64,000 bases of DNA from Lumbricus rubellus (Eukaryota; Annelida; Clitellata; Crassiclitellata; Lumbricidae), in NCBI GenBank assembly GCA_945859605.1, contig OX243820.1, forward strand, positions 21,671,053 through 21,735,052, given 5' to 3'. Of this stretch, positions 42,882 through 54,727 are shown one piece after another. Below the pieces are notes generated by a model, which saw only the letters and a program-made list of their open reading frames with translations, was not told the DNA's origin and did not search any database. How positions within the stretch are numbered: the stretch's first letter is position 1; every line of letters begins with the position of its first letter. Both the position numbers and the translations under genes were made by a program.

Positions 42882-43863
42882 CAAGAGACTTTATCCATTT
42901 ATTTAAATTATGGAGTAATTATCACGGGTTGTCAAATGAAAAGGCTAAATCAGCATTTGAATTATTAATGGTTGGTCACGCAAGAATATGGCTGCAAGCA
43001 TTAGAGGCAAATAAGATTGCTAATCTCAATCAATTGATTGAGCTGTTTTTACAACGCTTCACGTCTCATGAAAGGATCTGGAAATTATCCGCAGATCTAT
43101 TTAAATGCAAACAAAATCGATCGCAAAATGCACAGGACTTCATTTCTGAAATTTTAGTGAAGGCTAAACCTTTACGTCTGGACGACAAAACAATTTTTGA
43201 CATTGTGATGAACAGCTTGATTCCAGAAATACGTAGTCATGTCATTCAGGCAGAAGCTAAAAATTTAACAGAATTAAGTGAACAGGCTTTATGCTTTGAA
43301 CGAGCTCGTGACCCTGATGAGATTGAAAACTATGAACTATGTTGTAAATTGCTAGAAGATGGTCAAAATCAATTGCGCAACATAACATCTGGTATTGACA
43401 ATGCAGTCGACCATGATGATGGCGCACTTTCTCAATCCATGCAGGGATTTGCAACCGAAATTAAATCTGAACCAAATACGGTTGTAAATGAATATCAAAA
43501 TGATTACAGCAATTACGAGTTTAACGTTTGTGAACCACATCAAGGCACATTCCATGCCAATGTATTACAACAAGACCAATGGTCAGGACCAAAAGTTCGG
43601 GCAAAACGCAGACATAAATTTAAAAAGCACGAGTATTTTCCAGTTTCAAAAGTCAACTCGAAGTCGTTTGCTCACAAATTTGACCAACCAAATCAATATA
43701 ATTTCGCAAAATATTCAAAAGTGCCAAACTGTAAACTGAATCCTCCTTCTCGATGCAACAGATGCGCTCGTTTTCACGACGCACATGATTTCTGTGCAGC
43801 AATTGGTGCGACATGCACGAGATGCAAGAAAAGAAATCATTTTGAACGCGCGTGTAGATGTTA
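42882..43863 (+). pseudogene. Gypsy Gag, main part with CCHC knuckle
   Basis: The frame resumes with ARDFIHLFKLW. The capsid-like region contains ARIWLQALEANK, LIELFLQRFTSHERIW and FISEILVKAKPLR. Basic residues follow, and near the end is a CX2CX4HX4C knuckle (CTRCKKRNHFERAC). A TAG created at the LINE junction ends the frame (43861-43863); across the empty site the same codon position would read TAA. Gag packages the element RNA; this copy cannot make it because the frame is split upstream. Confidence 0.85.
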
Positions 43864-45326
43864 GGGTCTACAGAGGGGCGGATGTAGCATCGGATCATCA
43901 CCTGCTGGTAGCAAAGATGACGATCAAACTGAAGGCATTGCAAAAACCAAGGAAAGCGAAGATTATAGCAGCGAATGAATTAAAGAAGGAAGTCAATCAA
44001 CAGATATACCAACTGGAACTAACAAACAGATTTGCTGCATTAGAGAGCAGTGAAAGTGCGGATGATGATGATATGGAACAGAGGAGGATGGATGAAAGAT
44101 GGGAAGGGTGGAAAGAAGCTGTAATAAAGGCAAGCGAAAAAGCAGTTGGGTACAAAAGAGGAGGAAGGAAGGAAGCGTGGATAACAGCAGAAACATGACA
44201 AACAATAGACGAGAGAAAGCAGATGAAGCAGAAAGTGGAACAAGCAAGAGAAAGGGGAGAGGGTTACCAAGAGGCAGCCAGTGAGTACAAGGAACAGGAT
44301 AGGGAGGTAAAGAGGAGATGCAGAAAAGACAAAAACAAGTACATCCTACAGAAGACGGAGGAAGCGGAGGAAGCAGGAAGAAGAGGAGACTCAAAAACTC
44401 TATACGGGAACACAAAAACTGCCGCTAAAAAAGAAGGACGGCCAGATGACGAGGACACACGAGGAGGAGATGGAGAGATGGAAGGAGCACTTCGAGAGTG
44501 TTCTGAATTGCCCAGAGCCAACAACATGCAATCGCAATTTAGAGTGGGATGATGGGATGGAGGAACTTGACATAGATCTGGAAGACATTTCGGAAGACGA
44601 GGTCCAAAAAGCGCTAAAACATCTAAAGAATGGAAAAGCCGCGGGACAGGATGGAATTCAACCGGAAATGCTCAAATACGGTGGAAAACCAATGGTGGAA
44701 CAGCTGACCAAACTGTGCAACGAAGTGTGGAAAACAGGAGAAGTGCCGAGCGAATGGAGAGATTAAATCATCATACCAATCCCTAAGAAGGGCGATCAGA
44801 GGGAGTGTTCCAACTGGAGAGGCATCACACTACTGTCAACACCTGGAAAGATCATGGCTACAATACTGCTAAACCGCATGAGAAATGCTGTGAACGAAAG
44901 ATTGAGACAAGAACAGGCAGGGTTTAGGCCAGGGAGGTCATGTTGTGAACAAATCTTCACGCTCAGGCAGATCATCGAGAAGGCCTTGATGTGGCAGGTG
45001 CCTGTAGCAATCAACTTCATAGACTTCAGGAAGGCCTTCGACAGCGTCCACAGAGAGTCGTTGTGGAAAATCATGCAAAGCTATGGGATCCCGGGGAAAA
45101 TCATAGGAATTGTGAAAAGTTTTTACAACAACAGCCGATGTGCGATCAGGTGCGGAGGAGAGGTGGGAGAGTGGTTTCGAATTGTTACAGGAGTGAGACA
45201 AGGATGTGTGCTGTCGCCATTGATATTTGCACTGGTGGTGGACTGGGTCACCACATTCAGAAGGAACATAGAGGAGGCATGGCGTCTCAAAGAAGCCATG
45301 GCAAGTTTACTTGCAGGGATAGGCAA
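43864..45326 (+). mobile_element. LINE fragment (endonuclease end to mid-RT) at the gag/pol junction
   Basis: ATGTTA flanks it (43858-43863, 45327-45332). It starts within the endonuclease C-terminus (DVRVYRGADVASDHHLL), passes a charged linker, and continues into RT (LKNGKAAGQDGI, IPIPKKGDQRECSNWRGI, INFIDFRKAFDSVHRE, GVRQGCVLSPLIFAL). It stops before the FADD catalytic block. There is one in-frame TAA at 44764. It resembles RTE-like LINEs and differs from the CR1/L2-like elements elsewhere in the window. Missing both ends is unusual for target-primed insertion. Confidence 0.82.
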
Positions 45327-45382
45327 ATGTTAAATCGACATTCAGGTACAAATTCACCTGGCACAAAACTGGTTATGAATAG

Positions 45383-46945
45383 TGTTGGGCCATTTCCGTT
45401 TTTGTGTTTAATAAACATTCTTATGCCCAAATAGCCAGCACGGAAGAATTTTCAGCCATTTCGGCTAGGTTTTTGAATGAGTTACCTGCTCATACGAGAT
45501 TTGATAAGAGTGTGACACAGAGTTTGTTTAATGCAAATGGAGATAGAATGGAGGTGTCTGGAAATGTGAATATTCCAATTAATTTAAATGGTCTCAAAGT
45601 GAATTTTAAATTTTTGGTGATATCAAACCTGAAACACAACATCGTGTTAGCAAATGACTTCATGACGGTTACTAATGCTATAGTGAATTACGCAAATCAT
45701 ACGGTATCTTTTTATGATGAGTTGGTTACTTTAAACTTTTTATCTCGAGGTGACCAGATCCAGGACTCTGTTTTACGATTGCCAGCCCGTGTCACATTGC
45801 CTGCACGTTCTGTTTTGTTGAGTCCCATTACGATACCACATAAGTATGTCAACAAGGATGCAGTTATTCAGCCATTGATACCTAGTCCAAAGCAAGAATA
45901 TCTAATCGCAAGCATTCTGGTTCACCCAAATACCAAGTCGTCAGTTGTGCATATTCTGAATCCTACTTTTTCTGAGATAGCGATTCCGGAAAACACTCCG
46001 ATCGCGTCCATTGCTGAGGCTGAGTCATCTTCAATACCTACAACTACATCATCAGAGAGAAATGTCAACACTTCACCTATGGATCCTGCAGCACGAGAGG
46101 CCATGCTGAAAGACTTGGGCAAACAGATAGAAGAACAACATCTTACGAAGGAACAAGATGAACAACTATCCATCCTCATCTGTCGTAACAGGACAGTGTT
46201 TGCAAAAGATCTATCTGAGTTACCAGGCACTGATTTAATATCGCATACTATTCCTACGTTTGGAATTCCCAAACGACAACGGGCTTTCAGACACAGTCCC
46301 GAAGCAAGAGCCGAGATCTCACGCCAAGTGAAAGAGATGCTGAAAGATGGAATCTTTCAGGAAAGTTTTTCCTTATGGGCATCACCAGTGTTACTAGTAT
46401 CCAAGAAAGGAGGCCAAAGTCCGAGATTTGTTATCGATTATCGCCTTCTTAATGCCCAAACTGTTCCTTTGAATTTTCCTCTGCCTACGTTGAACCACGT
46501 TCTCGATACTATGGCAGACTTTCATCCGGTTTGGTTCTCAGCCCTCGATATGAAATCTGGATATTACCAAATCAAACTGGATCCTGCAACCAAAGAATGC
46601 ACTACTTTCATCACGCATGAGGGGACCTACTGCTTTAATCGTCTACCTTTCGGCTGCCGCAACGCAAGTCAGACATATCAACACTTGATGCAGTCAGTTT
46701 TTAAGGGTGAATTGTACAAATTTTGCTTGGTGTACATTGACGATATTCTGGTGTTTTCAAATTCCTTTGACGAGCACATCAAGCATTTACAGATAGTGTT
46801 TGACAGACTATTAGAGGCAAAACTGAGACTTCATCCAGGCAAGAGTTATTTCTGCAAAAGTCACGTAACCTTTCTCGGTCACAAACTATCATCTCAAGGT
46901 TTATCAGTTGATGAATCTAAGGTTAAAGATAAAAAAAATTCCTAA
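45383..46945 (+). pseudogene. Gypsy Pol, protease-like region and reverse transcriptase
   Basis: The frame is open from just after a TAG at 45380. The protease-like fold is recognisable (FSAISARFLNELP, then KHNIVLANDFM), but where the D-T/S-G motif is expected the sequence reads ASTEE. RT follows: SLWASPVLLVSKKGG, RFVIDYRLLNAQT, FSALDMKSGYYQI, RLPFGCRNAS, and the catalytic YIDD (about 46735-46746). The frame is lost at an A8 run near 46929, just past FLGHKLSSQGL. Confidence 0.88.
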
Positions 46946-49415
46946 GCCGCAGAATGTCACGCAATTAAAACAATTATTAGGATTATGCAATTATTATAGG
47001 CGTTTCGTAAAGGGGTTTTCTAAAATAGCAGCGCCTCTGAATGAATTGTTGAGAAAAGACGTCAAGTATCTGTTCACTGATTCATGTGAAGCTTCGTTCG
47101 AGTCTCTCAAAGCCGCGCTGATCAAAACACCTATTTTGGCATTTCCCGACATGATTCGACCATTCATCCTGACTACTGACGCTTCGAATTCAGCAATAGG
47201 TTTTATTCTCAGTCAATTGAATTCAGAAGGAAAAGAAATTCCATTAGAATTCAGTGGGAGAGCCTTACGACCCGCAGTAAGAAACTACACAGTCTGTGAG
47301 ATCGAAGCATTGGCTGTGGTCGACGCGATTAGATTGTGGCATACGTACTTGATTTCTAGACAATTTGACATTTACACCGATCATCTGAGTTTACAATGGC
47401 TGGAGAAAATAAAATTTAGTCCTGTTAATAGACTCGCAAGGTGGTCGATTTTTTTGCAAAATTATTCGTTCAAGGTACACTACAAACCAGGCAAAGTCAA
47501 CCAAGCCGCGGATGCTCTATCGAGGATGCAACACCCTGACCCTCCGCCCCTTGATCCTAATGACGAATTTCTCAACGATGACATCTTCATAGCTTCAATG
47601 CATGACGACGACAAATCCGGAACAATCGAGGTGGCATTTGAATATTTTGAGCCTAGTCAGACAATTATTCCTATCGTACAGGGTGAGGTCAATGGTGACA
47701 CTGGCACAATCAATTCCATGTTAACAGACTTTTCCATTTTTGAAGGAATAAACATCGGTGAAGCTCAGAGACTGTGCATTGAATCAAAACCTTTGATCGA
47801 GTATCTAGAATCAGAAACGCTACCTCACGACAATGTCGAAGCTCGAAAGATAATTCTTCAGGCGGAACAATTCAGCCTAACTGAAGGCATACTGTACCAT
47901 CATTATCAGCCAAGGTGTAAAAATATGGCTAAAGTGAAACCTCTGATTAGTCAGCTAGTAATACCCAGTTCATTGCGTCAACAAGTCCTAGAATCATGTC
48001 ACGAGGACTTGGCCCATCCAGGCCATGAGCGATGTTATGTATTTATGAGACAACGGTTCTTTTGGAAGAACATGTATAAGGATTCTTTAACTTATATTGC
48101 TTCGTGCACGGTTTGTCAAAGATCAAAACGACCTATTCACCCCACAAAGGCACCTCTTCATCCCATGCCCATCGAGGACCTGTTTGGACGCTGGAGCATG
48201 GATTTCGCTTGTGACTTACCTGTGACGTCAACAGGGAATCGACATATCCTTCTTTTGGTCGAGACGACTACAAAATGGCCGGAGATGTTTGCACTACCAA
48301 ATCAGAAAGCAGAGACAGTCGCTGATGTACTATATAATCACATTTTCTCTCGTTTTGGTGCGCCGGTCTCGTTGCTTTCGGATCGTGGCCAGAATTTCAT
48401 GTCAACTCTCGTATCTGAAGTTTGCAAGAGATTCAACGTCAAACGTACTTTCACTTCCAGTTATCATTCGCAGACCAATAGCCAAGCAGAACGATACTTT
48501 TCAACTTTGTGGCAATCGTTACGAGCCTACTGCACGATTCAATTCGAATGGGAAAAGTATCTACTTTCAATTCTGTATGCACATAGAGCTACACCGTCTG
48601 CTTCCAGCACTCATTTCAGCCCTGCCCTACTATTATACGGCAGGGAAATGTCAATTCCGATAGAGAAAGCACTAGAACCTGCAAAAACTGGTAAAGTGTC
48701 ACCCGATGCTTACATAAGAGAATTACTGCCGAAACTAGAAATCACCAGAGAGATTGCCAAATCGAACGTCGAAGCAGCTCAACTAAGGTACAAAAAGCAG
48801 TACGACAAAAACCAAAGACCTACAGCATATGAACCAGGTACTTATGTGTGGCTGCACAATCCGCATAATCGAACAGGAGAGTCTCCGAAATTACGTAGAA
48901 AATTTGTAGGACCATTCTATATTGTCCAGAAAATAGGTCTTGACACGTATATACTCAGAGATGCTAAAACCAATAAGAAGCACCCGAGTCCTGTACATGT
49001 AAACAGATTACGACTGCACGTCAACGACAGAGACATTTTATTTGCCAGGTATGAAGATTTGGGACTCTCCACAGCAGAGCCAGAGACTGCTCTTACAGCA
49101 GACACTACAGATCTACAAGAATTGCCATTCAATGACGACACAGATGACCATTCAGTGGATAACCATAATCCAGACACAGTGAATGATGGAGGTCAAGGTC
49201 AGGCAAACACGAGTTATTCAAATCCAGATGCACAAACAAATCAGACCAACAATGCACAAGATGACAATTTGATGCAAGGGGATGACACAATTCCCATGAC
49301 AATTCATGAAGGTCAAGCTGGCACCAGTTCTCAGTTGCCAGAGGCAAATGATGAATGGTATGAAGTCACAGGTCTGCTAGCTTCAAAGGTTATAAAAGGC
49401 AAAAAGGTTCTTTAA
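46930..49415 (+). pseudogene. Gypsy Pol, RNase H and integrase
   Basis: Picks up in a new frame with PKPQNVTQLKQLLGLCNYYRR. RNase H: LTTDASNSAIGFILSQ, CEIEALAVVDAIR, IYTDHLSLQWL, KVNQAADALSRM. Integrase: zinc-binding HEDLAHPGH...CTVC, then the catalytic D, D and E in WSMDFACDLP, LLSDRGQNF and NSQAERYF, then the GPF-type domain (KFVGPFYIVQKIG). A polar C-terminal extension (about 49060-49350) precedes the chromodomain. The frame ends at an A5 run near 49400. Confidence 0.9.
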
Positions 49416-49542
49416 AGTAAAATGGGCTGACAAGCATGCAAAGCCAACTTGGGAGCCGGAAGAAAATGTATCTGATGCATTAAAGCAAGAGTTTTTTATA
49501 ACCCATACACGGGCAGGTACGAAACGTAAATTTAGGTCGTAA
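49357..49542 (+). pseudogene. C-terminal chromodomain of the Gypsy integrase, frame-shifted
   Basis: The integrase frame ends after EVTGLLASKVIKGK, the first strand of a chromodomain. The adjoining frame continues FFKVKWADKHAKPTWEPEEN and ends at TAA (49540-49542). The VKW and TWEPEEN motifs identify it. Chromodomains steer integration to marked chromatin in chromoviruses. A one-base indel in the A5 run explains the split. Confidence 0.82.
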
Positions 49543-51887
49543 AACAGTAATTCAAATGAGAAGATTAATTATGCTAATTTGGAGGCATACCTTGCCGCAG
49601 ATTGAAATGATATTCAGTCCCAGATTGTCAAAACAAAGAATTTTATCAACAGGAGGCGCCTCCAAATAAATTTTGAAGGAGCAGAGATATGCATTTAGAG
49701 AAATTTTAGGACTGAGGGGACGCCCTAAATTGTTCTTGAAAATTGTCATCTATTCTCTTTGTATGTTTTTGTCTTTAAAAATTTATATGATATTATTCTT
49801 TTATTCTGAAGAAATTTTCTAAGTGCAGCTGGTCTGTACGGATCATATTCTTAGAAGGGACAAGGGTTGAATCACCTAGATCTGGTCAAATCTATGTAAG
49901 CATGATTTACAGCATTTAATGTTTTACACGTTACGTATAATTTAATTGACTTCATTTTATTACAGTTTTGTGTGCAGAGATTATTTGGAGAAATGCAGCA
50001 GATGACATATATTAAGAGAAGACAGTAAGTAAGACAGTAAGATTGTGGAGTGACAAGGACTACCTACGTCTAAAAGTCGTTCATGAAAATGTTTTACCAG
50101 TTCTGCATTCTAATTGCATTAATTATATAACGAATATGATATAAAGAATTATATACAGAAGATGATATGGTTTAAGCAGATACAGGAAGTAAGTGCGTAA
50201 GAAGAAACGAGGACCACTCATGTCCATTTGTGTATGAAAATGTTTTGCGTGATTACTGAAGGAATGTTATTATATTACAGGAACTGATTATTGTTTACAA
50301 GAAATTAGCATATGTTTATTCGCATACAGAGTAAGAGAGTAAATGATGAGGACTACCAAAGCCCATTGTAACGAAGTGAAGATAGAGAGAATTTAAGGTT
50401 AAGGACTACCAGTGTCCATGGCAATGAAATGCAGGGAGAGAAAAAGATTAAGAGTCAGGATTACCATATCCATACAGTTATCAAGGGTTGACCTAATTAT
50501 GAAAGGTAAAGTTATAGAAGATGTTTTACTACAGTTTACGTTACGAGTTGAGAGGTATGGTATACTACCAAGTAAATGAAGGTTAATGAGGTATAATCTT
50601 ACAGAGTGACCACACAAAAGTTGGCACAAGCACTTTGCTTTGTTTACATTCATCAGAATGACTTACTTAAATTTATTATGTGTGTTTCAAGAGTTTCTAT
50701 ATTTACTCCGTTTTCAAACAGACTATGGTCATCAGAAATTTTCATTGTTTACATTTTGAGTGTGACCTACTTAAGTTTATTGTGTATATATTATCGTGTT
50801 TAAAATTTAAATTAGGGTTATAATCAATTCACTCTAATTTTATGGAAGTCAGTTTGATTTTGCAGTGAAATTTTATTTATTTACTTGTGTGTATTATAGA
50901 CATAACATTGGGTTACAGTATTGTTTACAATCTATTTTTAGCAGAACATACACAGTGTATTCTAATGACAGAGTGTGTTTACATTAATTGGAATGCAGAG
51001 TCTAATTGTATTTTCTGCAGTGAAAAAGTTAATTCTTACTTGTGTTTGTGTACACAAATTTACTGAGTGTTTATGTTAATGTTATGTTATTTTTATGTCA
51101 TGTTTACTAACAATACTAACAGTTGAATTTTTTTTAGATCACACTGATGGGAGATTTTTTACGGGTCGTTCAGAGTTCGGATCCATGCAAGGGAATGCAT
51201 ACATTTTTATCGTAGCTGATTGTATGATTATTTGGATTTTTTAGAAAGACGCAAGCCAAGCACGTTCATCTTACTCATCAGTCACATTTTTATCAGGGTT
51301 ATAAGTTTACTAATGTATGTTTGTGTTTATGTTTTCATGTGAATGGAGAAATGACTTCTCAACAACAGCGCTGATCCTCAAGACGAGAAGGAAATCGAGT
51401 CAACTTGACGAGCAAAAATTCAAGCCGCTGTGTCAAACACAAAACAGCGTCAACTCGTCGCCAAAATCAAATTCTGATCTCGATTCCATGCGTCGTCTAA
51501 CTTTGGAGTACATGTCATCCACGATACATGAACGATGAATTACTCCAAACGCTTCCAAAGGAACAGCGTTTTCCAAAGTCATTTTTCCAGAACTTAGACC
51601 CTTCATTTTTGTTTTTGGTTATTTTTGTGTCCCTTGAAAATTTTTAGGACTTGTTTTCAACATTATCACATGTGTTACCGCAAATTATGTCAGTTCTGAA
51701 AACTGAAGTTCTTTTTTTCTTGTACTACGGAATTAACGACATTGAGTTTAAACATTTTATATTATGGACATTTTAAAACTTTTCATTATTGACATTCGAT
51801 TTAGACATGTATGTTTTTATTTGAAATGGTGATGCATAATTTATATAGCGTCAACCAAGATATTTTAAGAACGGGACGTTCTTGGAT
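49543..51887 (+). other. 3' non-coding region of the Gypsy element
   Basis: 2.3 kb of AT-rich sequence between the chromodomain and the polypurine tract. No env-like ORF, membrane protein or other gene is seen; short ORFs are not convincing. Several loosely repeated GAGAAGA/AGTAAGAGAGTAA and GTTTACATT motifs occur. Confidence 0.6.
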
Positions 51888-51900
51888 AGAAAGAGGGGGG

Positions 51901-52565
51901 TATAACAGAGTTGATTGTAGGTCGGCAGTGATGATGGTAGAGAAGATAGAGGAAATGGAGGAAAGAGTTGCTGAAGCAGGCACACAAAGAAATTCTTACA
52001 CGTTGAGTCAGCAAGGGGAACTGACCGGCCACAGGCAGACTAGGTAGAGTTGGAGTAGGCATGTTTGGAAAGGAGGAAGAACAGTTTGAAGGAAGAGAGC
52101 AGCCGGACACTACCAGTGGTCGAGCAGACGAGGCTCGAGGAAGCGCCGCTGGCCGGAATGGGCTGGGAGCAAGAGGAGCAGATATAAATTAGGAATTCGG
52201 GGAACAAAGGGCAGTCGGAGAAAGCAGTCGAGGGAAGGCAGTCAGGAGGAGAGAATAGAAAGGCCAGCAACATCGGCGAGGAAGGAAGAAGAACAAAAAA
52301 GACGAACAGAATCAATATAAAAATAAGATAAGTAACGGTTGTTTTATTATTATTATCATAATTAAATTAACAGACTAACATTATTATTATCACTCGTATA
52401 ATTTAATATCGAATCGAGTGCTCTCCATGTGGAGTCCTACCTAGTTTCCTTATTCTCTGCATTTTGTAATCGCTTGATTCATCGGTTGTGTTCAATAATA
52501 AATATTGAAATATCTTTGGTGATCAGTGATTATAAGATCTATATCTAAGAACCAACTGAGCGACA
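51901..52565 (+). repeat. 3' LTR of the chromodomain Gypsy element
   Basis: 665 bp, differing from the 5' copy at about three positions (for example near 52015, 52058 and 52113). The purine run AGAAAGAGGGGGG (51888-51900) immediately before it is the polypurine tract. Confidence 0.95.
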
Positions 52566-54364
52566 GTACGATTCTGACTCAGTCTTCACCTCCTGGCAAA
52601 TTTCTCAGACACACCAAGAGGAAAAGAAGACTGCAGCTTACCTCTGATCTCAGTGATAATAATAAGGCCACAAGTGAAGCAAGTGAAGGTGAGCTGGAAA
52701 AAGCGGAAACAAAACTGAAAACGAGGTCTCGAAAGAAACTTCACAGTCAAGATCATTGTACGATTCTGACTCAGTCTTCACCTCCTGGCAAATTTCTGAG
52801 ACACACCAAGAGTAAAGGAAGAATGCAGCTTACCTCTAATCTCAACGACAGTGTTGATGATTCTTCTTCTGCTAAAGGAGTTGGAAATATACAAAAACCA
52901 GGTAGACGTCACCAAAGCGGCAGGTCATCCTGGAAACCTACAGACAGTTACTTATCCGAAATACCATCGACTCCAAGTGTTGCTTTAGCCAACACGCATC
53001 CAGAACTCATACACAAGACACCCCTGGAATTATTTGACCTTTGTTGTGGGCCCGAGCTGTTTGACAACCTGAAAGTCCAGACTGAACTCTATGCACATCA
53101 AGATCGGAATGATCCCACATTTGCAACATCAGATGAAGAAATTCGAAAGTTTGTTGGGATTGTTCTTCTCTCAGGATATAACTGCCTACCTCAAGAGCGA
53201 GACTACTGGAGTACAGCGGCTGATCTTGGCTGTGAAGCAGTTCGTAAGGCCATGACAAAGAATAGATTTCAGGAGATAAAAAAATTCATCCATGCTGCGG
53301 ACAATCGAAACCTGTTGCCATCGAAAGTTGCCAAAATCCAGCCTGTGTACGACAGCGTGAACGCTGCGCTACTGCAGTTTGGCATTTTTCATGAGAAGTT
53401 GAGTATTGATGAGTCAATGGTTCCTTATTATGGGCATCACAGCTCTAAGATGTTCATTCGTGGAAAACCAATCCGTTTCGGTTATAAAGTATGGATGCTC
53501 TGCTCATCTGATGGGTTTCCATACCAGGCAAACATTTATTGTGGAAAAAGTGACAGACCAGAAAAAATCGGTCTTGGTGAACATGTTGTTCTTGGTTTTG
53601 TCGAAAAAATTCCGGTAAAGGCTCAACACCAGTTGTACTTCGATAATTTCTTTACTTCATATTCGCTTATGTGCCAGCTTCGAGATCTTGGAATGAAAGC
53701 CTCTGGTACTGGTAGGGAGGGTCGATTGCATGATGCAGTTCTGCCACCAAAGTCCGACTTCAGCAAGAAACAAAGAGGAAAGTTTGCTCACATTTCTGAT
53801 GGCAAGGTGAACATTGCTCGCTGGAGTGACAACAATGTTGTCACGTGTCTGAGTAACTTTGATACCATCAACCCTCTTGTCATGGTCGAGCGACATATAA
53901 AGGGGAGTCTGGGTAAGGTCAAGGTTACCCAGCCGCGAATGATATCCAACTATACTGCAGGAATGGGTGGGGTCGACCTACTTGACCGTCTCCTTTCTGC
54001 TTACAGACCACAGATAAAAGGCAAGAAATGGTGGTGGAATCTGTTTGTGAATGCCTTCAACATTGCTGTTGTGGCTGCGTGGAAGATGCAGTGTGCTCTG
54101 GTACCTTCAGCAGAACGAGTGACTCATATCCAGTTTCGGCGCGATGTCGTTTCCGGCCTGATGAAAGGTGTGCCGCGTCAGCGATTGGGCGGTCCTACAG
54201 CACCGGTGCCTGTGTTGTTTCGTTATGATGGACTCAAACATTTCATTCAATCCACAACACAAGGTCGTTGTGGATACTGTAACAGTAACACTAGGAAGAA
54301 GTGCGTAAAATGTGACAAGCGGCTCCACGAGCTGTGCTTTGAAGCATACCACACCAAGGAATAA
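52566..54364 (+). pseudogene. piggyBac transposase, catalytic and C-terminal part
   Basis: About 600 residues without an internal stop. The DDE_Tnp_1_7-type core keeps the catalytic aspartates: LSIDESMVPYYG, LYFDNFFTSY and GGVDLLDRLLSAY. A C-terminal cysteine-rich finger (CGYCNS, CVKC, LHELCFEAYH) targets TTAA ends in this family. The first 185 bases repeat in tandem: a TSEASEGELEKAETKLKTRS block and a TILTQSSPPGKFLRHTK block each occur twice, the first copy being cut by the LTR element. Apart from that insertion the gene looks intact, so the copy was recently competent. Confidence 0.9.
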
Positions 54365-54727
54365 AATCGACTTTGTAGTGTTTAATTTGACTGAAACTGT
54401 CTAAGTTAGATCAAATGAACTTTTCAGTTCTGTATGACAACTTTTGCTAGTTGCATATCTGCATCATTTTGTAAAAGTTGAGTTTTCAGTAATACATGTT
54501 GTTTATATACTAGTCAAAGTGACCCAACGTTCCACTTTGGGAACATATGCATAATTTTTTTATGAACTGCAAATACAATACTTTTGTTACTGATTGCCTC
54601 TATCTAGGTGGTAAACTGTATCATAAAGAAATTCAGAAGTGATTGCATAACGATTTCTGTATCTGGGATGATAAAGGTTAAGCATCGGCTGCGGGCATCC
54701 TCGTTCTACAGTCATATATCCTCAGAC

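Larger units (their letters stand above)
37618..52565 (+). mobile_element. Chromodomain-type Ty3/Gypsy LTR retrotransposon, 14.9 kb, carrying nested inserts
   Basis: Two 665-bp LTRs and the 4-bp duplication GTAC (37614-37617, 52566-52569) bound the element. The empty site is preserved nearby: the duplicated transposase segment at about 52752-52770 reads straight through GATCATTGTACGATTCTG. Order: LTR, primer site, 2.2-kb leader with two MITEs, gag (split), LINE fragment, protease-like/RT/RNase H/integrase, chromodomain, 2.3-kb 3' region, polypurine tract, LTR. Domain order and chromodomain place it among chromoviruses. Only about three LTR differences were noticed, so insertion was recent. 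Confidence 0.93.
30224..54677 (+). mobile_element. piggyBac transposon, 24 kb after two LTR-element insertions
   Basis: TTAA (30220-30223) followed by CCTTTAT, and ATAAAGG followed by TTAA (54678-54681), give the piggyBac hallmark of TTAA-flanked short inverted ends. The transposase lies on the plus strand near the right end. A subterminal GACCCAACGTTCC module with the palindrome GTTCCACTTTGGGAAC occurs near 30232, 36808-36838 and 54519-54545. Taking out the two LTR elements leaves about 4.35 kb. The left boundary is less sure: 30224-30420 also matches 36520-36842 in inverted orientation, so a separate piggyBac-like MITE may occupy the left part. Confidence 0.6.

Noticed and set aside
49543..51887. 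Possible env-like gene in the 3' region of the chromodomain Gypsy element
   Set aside because: No ORF longer than about 85 codons and none with signal peptide, furin site or membrane anchor; the region appears non-coding.
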